Of a stretch of 51,418 nt of DNA, positions 43,792-51,418 are shown piece after piece. A program made the translations under genes and the position numbers. Below the pieces are notes generated by a model. The model was not told the DNA's origin. It was given only the letters and a program-made list of their open reading frames with translations, and made no database searches. Source of the stretch: Rhodospirillales bacterium. GTDB taxonomy: Bacteria > Pseudomonadota > Alphaproteobacteria > Rhodospirillales > Defluviicoccaceae. Position 1 is the first letter of the stretch; the number at the start of each line of letters is the position of its first letter. Where the stretch lies: contig REES01000034.1 in NCBI GenBank assembly GCA_007694935.1, positions 1 through 51,418 on the forward strand. Reading direction: 5' to 3'.

Positions 43792-44445
43792 ATGGTTCGG
43801 GCGGTCAAGATCGCGCCATCGATCCTCTCGGCCGACTTCGCCCGTCTGGGCGAGGAGGTGCGGGCGGTGGACTTGGCCGGAGCCGACTACATCCACGTGG
43901 ATGTGATGGACGGGCACTTCGTGCCCAACCTGACCTTCGGGCCACCGGTGATCGCGGCGGTGCGGGGCTGGACCGACAAGCCCTTCGATGTCCACCTGAT
44001 GGTCGATCCGGCGCAGCCGTTGCTGAGCGATTTCGCCGAGGCGGGAGCGGACATCATCACCGTCCATGCCGAGGCCGACATCCACCTGGATCGCAGTCTG
44101 CAGCGGATCCGGGACCTCGGCAAGCGGGCCGGGGTGTCCCTCAACCCGGGCACACCGGAGACGGTGATCGAGCATGTGCTGCACCGCCTGGACTTGATCC
44201 TGGTGATGACGGTCAACCCGGGCTTCGGCGGGCAGTCGTTCATTCCCCAGCAGTTGGAAAAGATCAGGCGCATCCGCCGGATGATCGGCGACGCACCCAT
44301 CGAGCTGGAGGTCGACGGCGGCATCAACCCGACAACCGCGCCGCAGGTGATTGCGGCGGGAGCCGACGTTCTGGTCGCGGGTACCGCCGTGTTCCGGGAG
44401 TCCGACTACGCCGCGGCGATCCGGGCCTTGCGTCCGGCCGGCTGA
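43792..44445 (+). CDS. rpe: Ribulose-phosphate 3-epimerase
   Basis: 217-residue TIM-barrel epimerase interconverting xylulose and ribulose 5-phosphate, supplying the kinase encoded three genes upstream. Signatures: [25 protein letters not shown], and [10 protein letters not shown]. The ATG follows AAGG very closely, so initiation may rely on coupling with the aldolase gene 15 bases upstream. Convergent with the stress protein gene, 12 bases apart. Confidence 0.95.
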   Translation: MVRAVKIAPSILSADFARLGEEVRAVDLAGADYIHVDVMDGHFVPNLTFGPPVIAAVRGWTDKPFDVHLMVDPAQPLLSDFAEAGADIITVHAEADIHLDRSLQRIRDLGKRAGVSLNPGTPETVIEHVLHRLDLILVMTVNPGFGGQSFIPQQLEKIRRIRRMIGDAPIELEVDGGINPTTAPQVIAAGADVLVAGTAVFRESDYAAAIRALRPAG

Positions 44446-44457
44446 GAGCGCCGGGGG

Positions 44458-44988
44458 CTATCCGCTGATGGTGTCGATCTGCTGATCGGTGAGGCCACCC
44501 GGCACGATGGTAACCGGAATGGGCAACTTGCCGACCCGCTTCATGACGTGGCTGATCAGCCGGCCCGGGCCCTCCCGGCCGGTGGAGGCGCCGAGCACCA
44601 GGATGGAGAACTGCTCCTCCTCGGTGATCAGCTTCATCAGTTCTTCCTGAAGGTTGCCCTCGCGGATGTACACGATCGGGGTCGCGGCAGAAAGCTTCTG
44701 GACCACCGACGCGACCACCTGCAGCATTTCCTCCGCCTGCTCCCGGCGTTCCTCTTCCATCAGGTGGCCGACTGCCATCCAGTGCTGAAACTCCACCGGC
44801 TCAACGACGTACAGGAGTGCGACCCGCCCGTTGGTGCTGCGCGCCCGTCGGCAGGCGTAGCGCAGGGCTTGGTGCAATTCCTCGCTCTCGTCGACGACGC
44901 AGAGGAAGGTGCGGGGATTGGTGTGCGGCTCCGCCGTCGGCGCGGGGGCGGGGGGCGGGGTGGTCTTGTGTCTGCCGAGTGAAATCAC
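44458..44988 (-). CDS. Universal stress protein (UspA family)
   Basis: 176-residue UspA-fold protein. After a Pro/Ala-rich N terminus (about 8-25) comes L-C-V-V-D-E-S-E-E. The nucleotide-binding segment L-V-L-G-A-S-T-G-R-E-G-P-G-R-L and I-P-V-T-I-V-P-G-G lie near the C terminus. The start is taken as GTG at 44988, four bases after the stop of the TIGR02186 gene, so it belongs to that operon. Confidence 0.85.
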   Translation of the reverse strand: MISLGRHKTTPPPAPAPTAEPHTNPRTFLCVVDESEELHQALRYACRRARSTNGRVALLYVVEPVEFQHWMAVGHLMEEERREQAEEMLQVVASVVQKLSAATPIVYIREGNLQEELMKLITEEEQFSILVLGASTGREGPGRLISHVMKRVGKLPIPVTIVPGGLTDQQIDTISG

Positions 44989-44992
44989 AAAG

Positions 44993-45781
44993 CTAGTCTT
45001 TTCGGAAAATGGCACTTGCCAGCCATCCTGCCACCACCGCGATGAGGATGGCAAGGACGCCGTAAGCCAAGGCATGGCGATGGGCAAAATCGAACACCCA
45101 GGCCTCGAAGCCGATCTTGCTGACCTGCAAGGGCGTGCTTTGCGCGCTCACCACGTCATCGTCGCGGATCAGGAAGATTGCCGCCTCATACAGCCCCACC
45201 GGAGCGTTGGCGGGCAGGATGATGTTGGTTCGGAACAGGGTGTCGCCGAGGAAGGCAACTGGCGCCGGTTCCGGGACATAGTAGAGGTCGGCCCCCTGCA
45301 TGTTGCGGATCAGGGCCGCACGAAATGCCATCACCTCGTCACGGGCCGCAGGTTCGGGGGGAACCATCCGAACGAACCCGCTGCCGAGCTCGTGACGAGC
45401 CCGCACGCTGTCGGGGATCGTCTCAAGCGGAACGTTGGACGCGACGGTGTAGTAGGCGGGGACGTCCTGGAAGCGCATTTCCGCTTCGTTGACCCAGATG
45501 CCGGCGATCCGCCCCTTGCGGCGCACCACCATCGGCCGGCGAGGTCCCCGCACCACCACCACGACGTCGCCTTCGGCTTCGCGGGCACCGAAGAGCAGCA
45601 CCCGGGCACCGGTAAAGCCGGTGGTGATGGCGACCAGATGGTCGGAGAGATCGGCCACGATCTCCGCCTCGGCGCTTCTTCCGGCGAGCAGGCCGAAGGG
45701 CACGACGAAAGTCGCCGTCAGCAACCCGGCGAACAGAGCGATGCCGGTGGCGAAGACGGCGAGGCGGCGCCGTGTGGTCAT
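44993..45781 (-). CDS. TIGR02186 family membrane protein
   Basis: 262 residues with an N-terminal signal or anchor (about 8-35), a long periplasmic domain and a C-terminal helix (about 235-258). Blocks such as I-T-T-G-F-T-G-A-R-V-L-L-F-G-A and V-V-V-V-R-G-P match the alphaproteobacterial family TIGR02186, regularly found next to a TauE/SafE exporter as here. Function unknown; an accessory to the exporter is the simplest guess. The ATG overlaps the exporter stop. Confidence 0.8.
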   Translation of the reverse strand: MTTRRRLAVFATGIALFAGLLTATFVVPFGLLAGRSAEAEIVADLSDHLVAITTGFTGARVLLFGAREAEGDVVVVVRGPRRPMVVRRKGRIAGIWVNEAEMRFQDVPAYYTVASNVPLETIPDSVRARHELGSGFVRMVPPEPAARDEVMAFRAALIRNMQGADLYYVPEPAPVAFLGDTLFRTNIILPANAPVGLYEAAIFLIRDDDVVSAQSTPLQVSKIGFEAWVFDFAHRHALAYGVLAILIAVVAGWLASAIFRKD

Positions 45782-46695
45782 GGTGTGCCGATGCCGGCAA
45801 GGGAATAAAGATCGTCGGGCTCGAGCACCAGGTCGAACGCCAGCTTCACGCCCACTGCCAGCACCAGCAGTGCCAGGAGCACCCGGAGCTGATCACCCCG
45901 CAGTTTGGCCCCCGCCCGGGCCCCGAACTGGGCACCGATGACGCCACCGATCAGCAGCAGCAGGGCCAGCACCACGTCGACGGTCTGATTGGTCACCGCC
46001 TGCAACAGGGTGACGTTGGCGGTGACGAAGATGATCTGGAACAGGGAGGTGCCGATCACCACGGAGGTCGGCATGCCGAGCAGATAGATCATCGCCGGCA
46101 CCATGATGAAGCCGCCGCCCACCCCCATGATCGCCGCCATCATGCCGACGAAAAAGCCGACCGTGAGGGGCAGCAGGGCGCTGATGTAGAGGTGAGAGCG
46201 TCGGAACCGCATCTTCAGGGGCAGGGCGTCCACCCAGGAGCGTTGCGCCTTGGGTTTGGGCGGTGCCCCGGTACGCCGACCGCGCATCGCCTTCACCGAC
46301 TCCACCAGCATGAGCGCGCCGATAACGCTGAGGAAAAGCACGAACGACAGCCGGATCACCAGGTCGATCTGACCCATCTGCTTCAGCAGGGTGAACAGCC
46401 ACACCCCGACCGTGGAGCCGATGAAGCCACCCGCCAGCAGCACCAGCCCCATCCGGAAGTCGACATTGCCGCGCCGCCAGTGCGCCAGCACACCGGACAC
46501 CGAGGAAGCCACGATCTGGTTCGCCTCGGTCGCCACCGCCACCGGTGCCGGAATGCCGATGAAGAGCAGCAGCGGTGTCATCAGGAAGCCGCCACCGACA
46601 CCGAACAGCCCGGACAGGAAGCCGACCCCGCCCCCCAGGCCGAGGATCAAGAACACGTTGACCGAGACCTCGGCGATCGGGAGGTAGATGTCCAT
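45778..46695 (-). CDS. TSUP (TauE/SafE) family anion exporter
   Basis: 305-residue membrane protein with two internally repeated halves, each opening with a glycine-rich helix motif: G-F-L-S-G-L-F-G-V-G-G-G-F-L and G-M-M-A-A-I-M-G-V-G-G-G-F-I. This is the TSUP signature; relatives move sulfite, sulfonates or other organic anions. The ATG at 46695 starts just before the first helix. First gene of the exporter-TIGR02186-stress protein operon. Confidence 0.88.
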   Translation of the reverse strand: MDIYLPIAEVSVNVFLILGLGGGVGFLSGLFGVGGGFLMTPLLLFIGIPAPVAVATEANQIVASSVSGVLAHWRRGNVDFRMGLVLLAGGFIGSTVGVWLFTLLKQMGQIDLVIRLSFVLFLSVIGALMLVESVKAMRGRRTGAPPKPKAQRSWVDALPLKMRFRRSHLYISALLPLTVGFFVGMMAAIMGVGGGFIMVPAMIYLLGMPTSVVIGTSLFQIIFVTANVTLLQAVTNQTVDVVLALLLLIGGVIGAQFGARAGAKLRGDQLRVLLALLVLAVGVKLAFDLVLEPDDLYSLAGIGTP

Positions 46696-47063
46696 GCGTC
46701 GGGCCGGTGGCGTCGGACCTGTTGCTCGGTGCCCGGAACCGGGTGAAAAGGTCAACACGCGCTCAGGAGCGGACCGCTTGCACGCGTTCTGTCGCAACCC
46801 CGGACCAAGCGAGGAATCGTGTTGTTCTTGAGGACGTTAGATTGATGCTTTTAGCAGAGAACCGGAGCGCTGTCACGCCTTAGGCGACGCCGGCGCTGTG
46901 GCGATGGACCGTGGCGGAGCGCCGCCGTTCGCATGGTGCAACCTTCGGATGGTTCGACGCTGCCGCTTTTTTGTCATGGTTGTCCGATATTGGCGGGCTT
47001 GGGGGAGATCCGTGGTCAGAGTGATCGTCGGCGTGCCAAAGGGCCGCCGTCAGGGGTTGTGGC
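46696..47063. other. Divergent gap between exporter and AsmA genes
   Basis: 368 bases without a supported gene. A small inverted repeat CCCGG-AA-CCGGG lies near the exporter start and a T6 run near 46975, but I can tie neither to a promoter or terminator. Presumably holds the promoters of both divergent units. Confidence 0.35.
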
Positions 47064-49055
47064 ATGCGTGCAGTGCTGATCGGGCTTGGCCTGATTTCGG
47101 TCCTTATCGGGGCAGTGGGCCTCGGCGGCGAACCCATCCTCAAGCATCAGGTTGCCCGGTTCCTGGCAAGCGCCACCGGATTCGAGGTGGTGATCGATGG
47201 CCCGGTCGGGCTTGCCGGTGTGCGACCTCCGGCGCTGCGCTTGGCAGATGTGCGCATCCAGGGCGAAGTGGCACCGGAAGGTCTGCCGATGGCATTGACG
47301 GTGCCGCTGATGGTCGCCGAACTGGCGGTGCCGCCAATGCTGAGGGGGCGACTTGAGATCTCCCGCCTGCTGTTGACGGAACCCCGCCTGTCAGCCAACG
47401 CCGGCGCGTTCGTCCATCCGGCCGCCCCGCTGGAAGCTTTTCGTTCTCGCTCTGCTGCAGGAACGGCGGAACCGGCTATGGCCAAGCGACGGGTTTACGG
47501 TGTCAGCCTCATTCGCATCGAAGCGGACGGCGGCACCTTGGACCTTCTGGACGCGGCTGGGCAAGAACTGGCGCAACTGTCGCAGGTGACCCTCACCGCG
47601 CGCCGGCGCGATGGGCCTGACGGTGGCTTCGATATCGAAGCCGATGGCCGGTGGGAGGATCGGCCGGTTGCCCTCAGGGGCTCGATCGGTGCTGTCGACC
47701 AGGCGGGGACCGGTGCCGAGCAGACCCTGCGGCTGGATCTGGACATCGAGCCTGCCTTGTTCCGGTTCGACGGGATCGTTCAGGCCACCCCGGAGCCGGC
47801 GGTTCGAGGCTGGCTCAGCGGGCGCGGCGCCTCGTTCCGGGAGACCATGGCCTGGATCGGCACCCCGATCACCGCGCCGGTGGATGTGCTCGGACCCTTT
47901 GCCGTGCGGGGCCACGTCGACGTCACCCGGGGACTGGCGAGCCTGGACCGGGTGCGGCTGTCCCTGGACGGCATGCAGGTTGCGGGCGCCCTGGTGGTCG
48001 ACCTGCGCCGCCCCCGCCTTCACCTCAAGGCGCAACTGGCTTCACGCTTTCTTGACCTCGACGGCTATCTGCTCCACTCCGAGCCAACGGCGACCGGCGC
48101 TGCGCCGGGAACGATGACGGAGGCGAGGATCCTGCCGGAACTGGACGTCGATCTTGCTCTGACGGCGCGGACCGTCCGGTTCGCCGGTCTGGAGTTCTCG
48201 AATGCGGCAGCCACAGTGTCGCTGGTGGACCGGCGGCTCACCCTGGACCTCGACGAGTTCCAGGTCTATGGCGGCAGTGGCGTCGCCCGCATCGTGATGA
48301 CGGACTCGGGCGAGGTGCCGGCGTTCGAAGCCAGTGTTCTGCTGAACGGTGTCAACACCGGAGCCCTGTGGGCCGACCTGCTGGGCGACAGCCCGGTCGA
48401 GGCACCGGTCTCGGCCTATGCCGCGCTGCAATGGACCGGGCGATCACCTCAGGGCGTCGCAGAATCCCTGGACGGCAGCGTCGTGGTGCGGCTCGGCCCC
48501 GGATCGATCGCCGGACTGGATCTGGTGGCGATGGCACGATCCGAGCGGGCGCCGGAGCACGCCTCGGCCCAGGAGCCCCGGTGGATCCCATTGGTCGGAG
48601 GGGAGGGTGTGTTCCACATGCAGAACGGGTTGATCGCCACCGATGATCTGCGCCTGGCAACGCCGGAACAGGCATTCCGGATCGCCGGGTCCATGGACCT
48701 CGCCTCCGGAACCGTCGGCGTGCGCATCGAGCCGACCGACGGCAGGCAGCTGGTGCCGAATGGCACCGGGACGAGCCCGGTCGAGCCGGCCGGAGCAAGC
48801 GTCCCGGTGGCCGTGGTGGTGCAGGGTCCGTGGCGGGCTCCCGAGGTCACACCGGAATCCGATGCGGCCGACGTTGCCGCCACCGGGGCGATCGCGGGGC
48901 AAGGGAACACCGACGAAGCCGCCGAGGACTTGATCGCGGCGATGGAGCGGCTGCCCTGGATCCCGGTCAGCCGGACCCGGCAAGCGGTCGACCCCCTCGA
49001 CGCCGTGGAGGCGCTGCAGCAGATGCTCCGCCGACAGAGCGGCCAGGCGCCCTGA
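47064..49055 (+). CDS. AsmA-family protein
   Basis: 663 residues with one N-terminal membrane anchor (about 3-22) followed by a long beta-rich periplasmic region. The opening (G-x-x-I-L-K-H-Q-V-A-R-F-L-A-S-A-T-G-F-E-V-V-I-D-G) and the C-terminal segment (about 440-560, with L-D-G-S-V-V-V-R-L-G-P-G) fit AsmA/AsmA_2 proteins, thought to help lipid transport or outer-membrane homeostasis. The C-terminal tail is low complexity. Followed 18 bases later by the exonuclease gene. Confidence 0.82.
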   Translation: MRAVLIGLGLISVLIGAVGLGGEPILKHQVARFLASATGFEVVIDGPVGLAGVRPPALRLADVRIQGEVAPEGLPMALTVPLMVAELAVPPMLRGRLEISRLLLTEPRLSANAGAFVHPAAPLEAFRSRSAAGTAEPAMAKRRVYGVSLIRIEADGGTLDLLDAAGQELAQLSQVTLTARRRDGPDGGFDIEADGRWEDRPVALRGSIGAVDQAGTGAEQTLRLDLDIEPALFRFDGIVQATPEPAVRGWLSGRGASFRETMAWIGTPITAPVDVLGPFAVRGHVDVTRGLASLDRVRLSLDGMQVAGALVVDLRRPRLHLKAQLASRFLDLDGYLLHSEPTATGAAPGTMTEARILPELDVDLALTARTVRFAGLEFSNAAATVSLVDRRLTLDLDEFQVYGGSGVARIVMTDSGEVPAFEASVLLNGVNTGALWADLLGDSPVEAPVSAYAALQWTGRSPQGVAESLDGSVVVRLGPGSIAGLDLVAMARSERAPEHASAQEPRWIPLVGGEGVFHMQNGLIATDDLRLATPEQAFRIAGSMDLASGTVGVRIEPTDGRQLVPNGTGTSPVEPAGASVPVAVVVQGPWRAPEVTPESDAADVAATGAIAGQGNTDEAAEDLIAAMERLPWIPVSRTRQAVDPLDAVEALQQMLRRQSGQAP

Positions 49056-49073
49056 GCGCGGTCGGCAGCCGGC

Positions 49074-50492
49074 ATGTTCGTTTTCTACGACCTCGAGGCC
49101 ACCGGGACCTCGGCCGCCTTCGACCAGGTGCTGCAGGTTGCCGCCATCCGCACAGACGCCAACCTGGATCCGATCGATCGGTTCGAGGCCCGCTGCCGCC
49201 GGCTGCCTTGGGTGGTGCCGTCGCCGGCGGCGCTCAGGGTGACCGGGATAACCCCGGCCATGCTGGAGGACAGCCGGCTGCCCGGCTGGTACGAGCTGGC
49301 CCGGGCGACCGGGGGGTGCTTCCGGCGCTGGTCCCCCGCCATCTTCCTCGGCTGGAACTCGTTTGTGTTCGACGAGCCGCTGTTGCGCCAGACCCTGTTC
49401 CAGTCGTTGCAGCAGCCCTTTCTCACCACCGCCGGCGGCAACGGCCGGGGATGCGTCATGCGGATCGTCCAGGCCGCCGCCCTCTATGCGGCGGAGCGGG
49501 TGCAGGCGCCCCGGGATCACCGCGGCCGGCCCACCTTCCGGCTGGATCACGTGGCCCCGGCGTTCGGCTGCGGGGCCGCCGACAGCCACGACGCCATGGC
49601 CGATGCGGAAGCCGCGCTGTGTGTTGCGCGGCGGATCAAGGCCTTGGCCCCAGCCGTGTGGGAACGGATGATCCGCTGTTGCCACAAGCGCACCGTGCTG
49701 GATGAGCTGTCCGACACCGAGATGCTGGTGCTGACGGATTTCACTTATGGCCGGTTGGTGAGCCGCCTGGTCACCGGCTGCGGCCGCCATCCCGAGGACG
49801 CCATGGAGGTGGCAGTGTTCGACCTGGCGCATGACCCTGCGCCCTACCTGGAACGGACGGTGGAGGAACTCGTGCGGCTTCTGGCCCGCTCGCCCAAGGT
49901 GATCCGGGCGCTGCGGGCCACCAGCCAGCCGGCGCTGATGCCGGTCGAGTGGGCATCACCCGAGGTCGCGGCCCGGGAGATCCCCGAAGTCGAGCTGCGG
50001 CGCCGGGCGACGATGGTTGCGGTTCGGGCGGACTTCCGGGAGCGGGTAGGGGAGGCGCTGCGGCTACGCCGCCTCGCGCTCCAGCCGCCATCGCCGATCG
50101 AGCACCGGCTGTACGAGCGGTTCCCCGAGACCGAGCACGACGACGAGGCCCGGATCGACCGCTTCCACACCGGCGATTGGGAGGAAAGGGCCCGGCTCTG
50201 CCGCGCCATCGCGGACTCGCGGCGGGCCGAACTGGCGCGGCGCCTGGTATTCGCCGAGGCCCCGGAGGCGCTGTCGGCCGAGGAGCACACGGCACTGCGG
50301 CGCTGGGGTGTGGAGCGGGTGCTGAGCGAGGATGCGGACGTGCCGTGGCGGACGATTCCGATGGCGCTGCGGGAAGCGGAAAACCTCCTCGCCGAGGCCG
50401 AGGGGTCCCACCGGGGCTTCCTGGAGGATGTGCAGCGGCACCTGGAAACGATCGACGACCACTGGAGCGGGGTCGCCGCCGGCCTCTGCTGA
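49074..50492 (+). CDS. Exonuclease I (SbcB) homologue
   Basis: 472 residues, nearly the length of E. coli ExoI, a 3'-5' single-strand DNA exonuclease in repair and recombination. The DEDDh active site is complete: Asp 6 and Glu 8 in Y-D-L-E-A, Asp 100 in W-N-S-F-V-F-D, His 172 and Asp 177 in S-H-D-A-M-A-D-A. The A-A-I-R-T-D, R-V-T-G-I-T-P and F-R-L-D-H segments also match ExoI. The C-terminal half is more diverged and Arg/Glu-rich. Confidence 0.83.
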   Translation: MFVFYDLEATGTSAAFDQVLQVAAIRTDANLDPIDRFEARCRRLPWVVPSPAALRVTGITPAMLEDSRLPGWYELARATGGCFRRWSPAIFLGWNSFVFDEPLLRQTLFQSLQQPFLTTAGGNGRGCVMRIVQAAALYAAERVQAPRDHRGRPTFRLDHVAPAFGCGAADSHDAMADAEAALCVARRIKALAPAVWERMIRCCHKRTVLDELSDTEMLVLTDFTYGRLVSRLVTGCGRHPEDAMEVAVFDLAHDPAPYLERTVEELVRLLARSPKVIRALRATSQPALMPVEWASPEVAAREIPEVELRRRATMVAVRADFRERVGEALRLRRLALQPPSPIEHRLYERFPETEHDDEARIDRFHTGDWEERARLCRAIADSRRAELARRLVFAEAPEALSAEEHTALRRWGVERVLSEDADVPWRTIPMALREAENLLAEAEGSHRGFLEDVQRHLETIDDHWSGVAAGLC

Positions 50493-50595
50493 GCCGCGAG
50501 ACCCCGCGACTGCCGCCGCCGCCGTTGACATGGGTGGGCAAAATCAGCTTAAGCGGATGGACGTCTTACGGAGAGACCCAGGCGGGAGATCGGCG

Positions 50596-50778
50596 ATGGC
50601 GACGGCGGATGTGCTTCTGGCGCTGACCCTGGTGGCGGTGGCGGCGGTCTTGCTGACCGGTTTGCTGGCGTTTGCCAGCGGCAACGACAAGTGGAGCAAC
50701 GTTCTGATGCGTGTCCGGGTGATCGCTCAGGGTGCGGCGCTGGCGTTTCTGGCCCTGCTGATCTATTTCTCGCGCTGA
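50596..50778 (+). CDS. HIG1-type twin-helix small membrane protein
   Basis: 60 residues forming two membrane helices (about 5-26 and 37-56) joined by a short basic loop K-W-S-N-V-L-M-R-V-R-V. This is the pattern of alphaproteobacterial twin transmembrane small proteins related to mitochondrial HIG1, which assist respiratory complexes. GGGAG precedes the ATG. A longer in-frame stretch upstream is the shadow of the exonuclease gene end. Confidence 0.78.
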   Translation: MATADVLLALTLVAVAAVLLTGLLAFASGNDKWSNVLMRVRVIAQGAALAFLALLIYFSR

Positions 50779-50869
50779 GCGCCGCGGCGGGCCGGCACGT
50801 GCGGCACCGACGCAGCGAAAAGCCCGTCGGTCTCGCGACCGGCCAGCAGCTACGAACAAAGGACGGATG

Positions 50870-51418
50870 ATGCCAGACGACGCCGCAAGGCCAGTGTTCG
50901 ACAAGGCGCGGCTGCCGAGCCGCCACGTCACAGAGGGACCGTCACGGGCCCCGCACCGCTCCTACTACTACGCCATGGGCCTGTCGGAGGAGGAGATTCA
51001 CCGTCCCTTCGTCGGCGTCGCCACCTGCTGGAACGAGGCCGCGCCCTGCAACATCTCCCTGTCCCGCCAGGCCCAGGCGGTCAAGCTGGGAGTCAAGGTG
51101 GCGGGCGGTACGCCCCGGGAGTTCGTGACCATCACCGTCACCGACGGCATCGCCATGGGCCATGCCGGGATGAAGTCCTCCCTGGTGTCCCGGGAGGTCA
51201 TCGCGGATTCGGTGGAGCTGACCATGCGCGGCCACTGCTATGACGCGCTGGTGGGCTTGGCCGGGTGCGACAAGTCCCTGCCGGGGATGATGATGGCGAT
51301 GATCCGGCTGAACGTGCCGTCGGTGTTCATCTATGGCGGCTCGATCCTGCCAGGGCGATATCGGGGGCGGGACGTCACCGTGCAGGATCTGTTCGAGGCG
51401 GTGGGCAAGCATTCCGGC
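50870..51418 (+). CDS. ilvD: Dihydroxy-acid dehydratase IlvD (5' part, cut by window)
   Basis: First 183 residues of the iron-sulfur dehydratase of branched-chain amino acid synthesis; the frame is open to the window edge. Recognisable segments are P-F-V-G-V-A-T-C-W-N-E, D-G-I-A-M-G-H-A-G-M-K-S-S-L and A-G-C-D-K-S-L-P-G-M-M-M-A-M, which holds a cluster ligand cysteine. Two adjacent ATGs (50867, 50870) follow AAAGGA; the second has better spacing. Confidence 0.93.
   Translation, partial: MPDDAARPVFDKARLPSRHVTEGPSRAPHRSYYYAMGLSEEEIHRPFVGVATCWNEAAPCNISLSRQAQAVKLGVKVAGGTPREFVTITVTDGIAMGHAGMKSSLVSREVIADSVELTMRGHCYDALVGLAGCDKSLPGMMMAMIRLNVPSVFIYGGSILPGRYRGRDVTVQDLFEAVGKHSG

Noticed and set aside
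42031-44184. 717-residue minus-strand open frame
   Set aside because: Antisense shadow of transketolase, aldolase and epimerase genes.

Overview
The window is GC-rich, densely packed chromosomal DNA. It appears to come from an alphaproteobacterium, probably Rhodospirillales-like. The evidence is an alphaproteobacterial cytochrome bc1 operon, a LdtR-type MarR regulator, DUF6111/DUF1285/TIGR02186 family genes, a Tad pilus locus of Caulobacter/Rhizobium type and a Calvin-cycle kinase operon. I see no insertion sequence, phage gene, integrase or CRISPR array, so this is core rather than accessory genome.

Layout. (1) 54-8456 (+): the Tad/Cpa pilus machine cpaA-B-C-D-E-F-tadB-tadC, tightly coupled and probably one transcript. 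It is followed on the minus strand by a TadD-like TPR lipoprotein. A LdtR-like MarR regulator then lies between that gene and a second, related TPR lipoprotein. (2) 11210-15692 (-): a multi-PAS GGDEF-EAL protein with a perfect CRP-type dyad upstream of it, and dihydroorotase pyrC. (3) 15941-21839 (+): three LacI-type operators spaced exactly 42 bp apart, then an overlapping operon of a LacI regulator, a periplasmic binding protein, two permeases, an ATPase and a GpdQ-like phosphodiesterase. This is the most system-like part of the window: a candidate uptake and cleavage pathway for a phosphodiester, with a self-regulating control region. (4) 21856-26311: msrB, a single-haem cytochrome c, a secreted unknown, and petABC (cytochrome bc1).

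(5) 26617-32274: trmL-hemF, a small secreted protein, mtgA, and a translationally coupled minus-strand set DUF1285-Nudix CoA diphosphatase-DUF6111-CCA nucleotidyltransferase. (6) 32308-39065 (+): moxR-DUF58-DUF4159-VWA-like membrane protein, a set of cell-envelope type. (7) tRNA-His(GTG), then phosphoribulokinase-transketolase-class I aldolase-ribulose phosphate epimerase (Calvin cycle regeneration; no RuBisCO here), preceded by palindromes that could be a LysR/CbbR site. (8) 44458-46695 (-): TSUP anion exporter, TIGR02186 membrane protein and universal stress protein, coupled. (9) 47064 to the end (+): AsmA-family protein, exonuclease I homologue, HIG1-type small membrane protein, and the start of ilvD, cut by the window edge.

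Family assignments rest on motifs and remembered family features, not on database searches. Start codons were chosen by ribosome binding site, signal peptide position and coupling to the previous gene.
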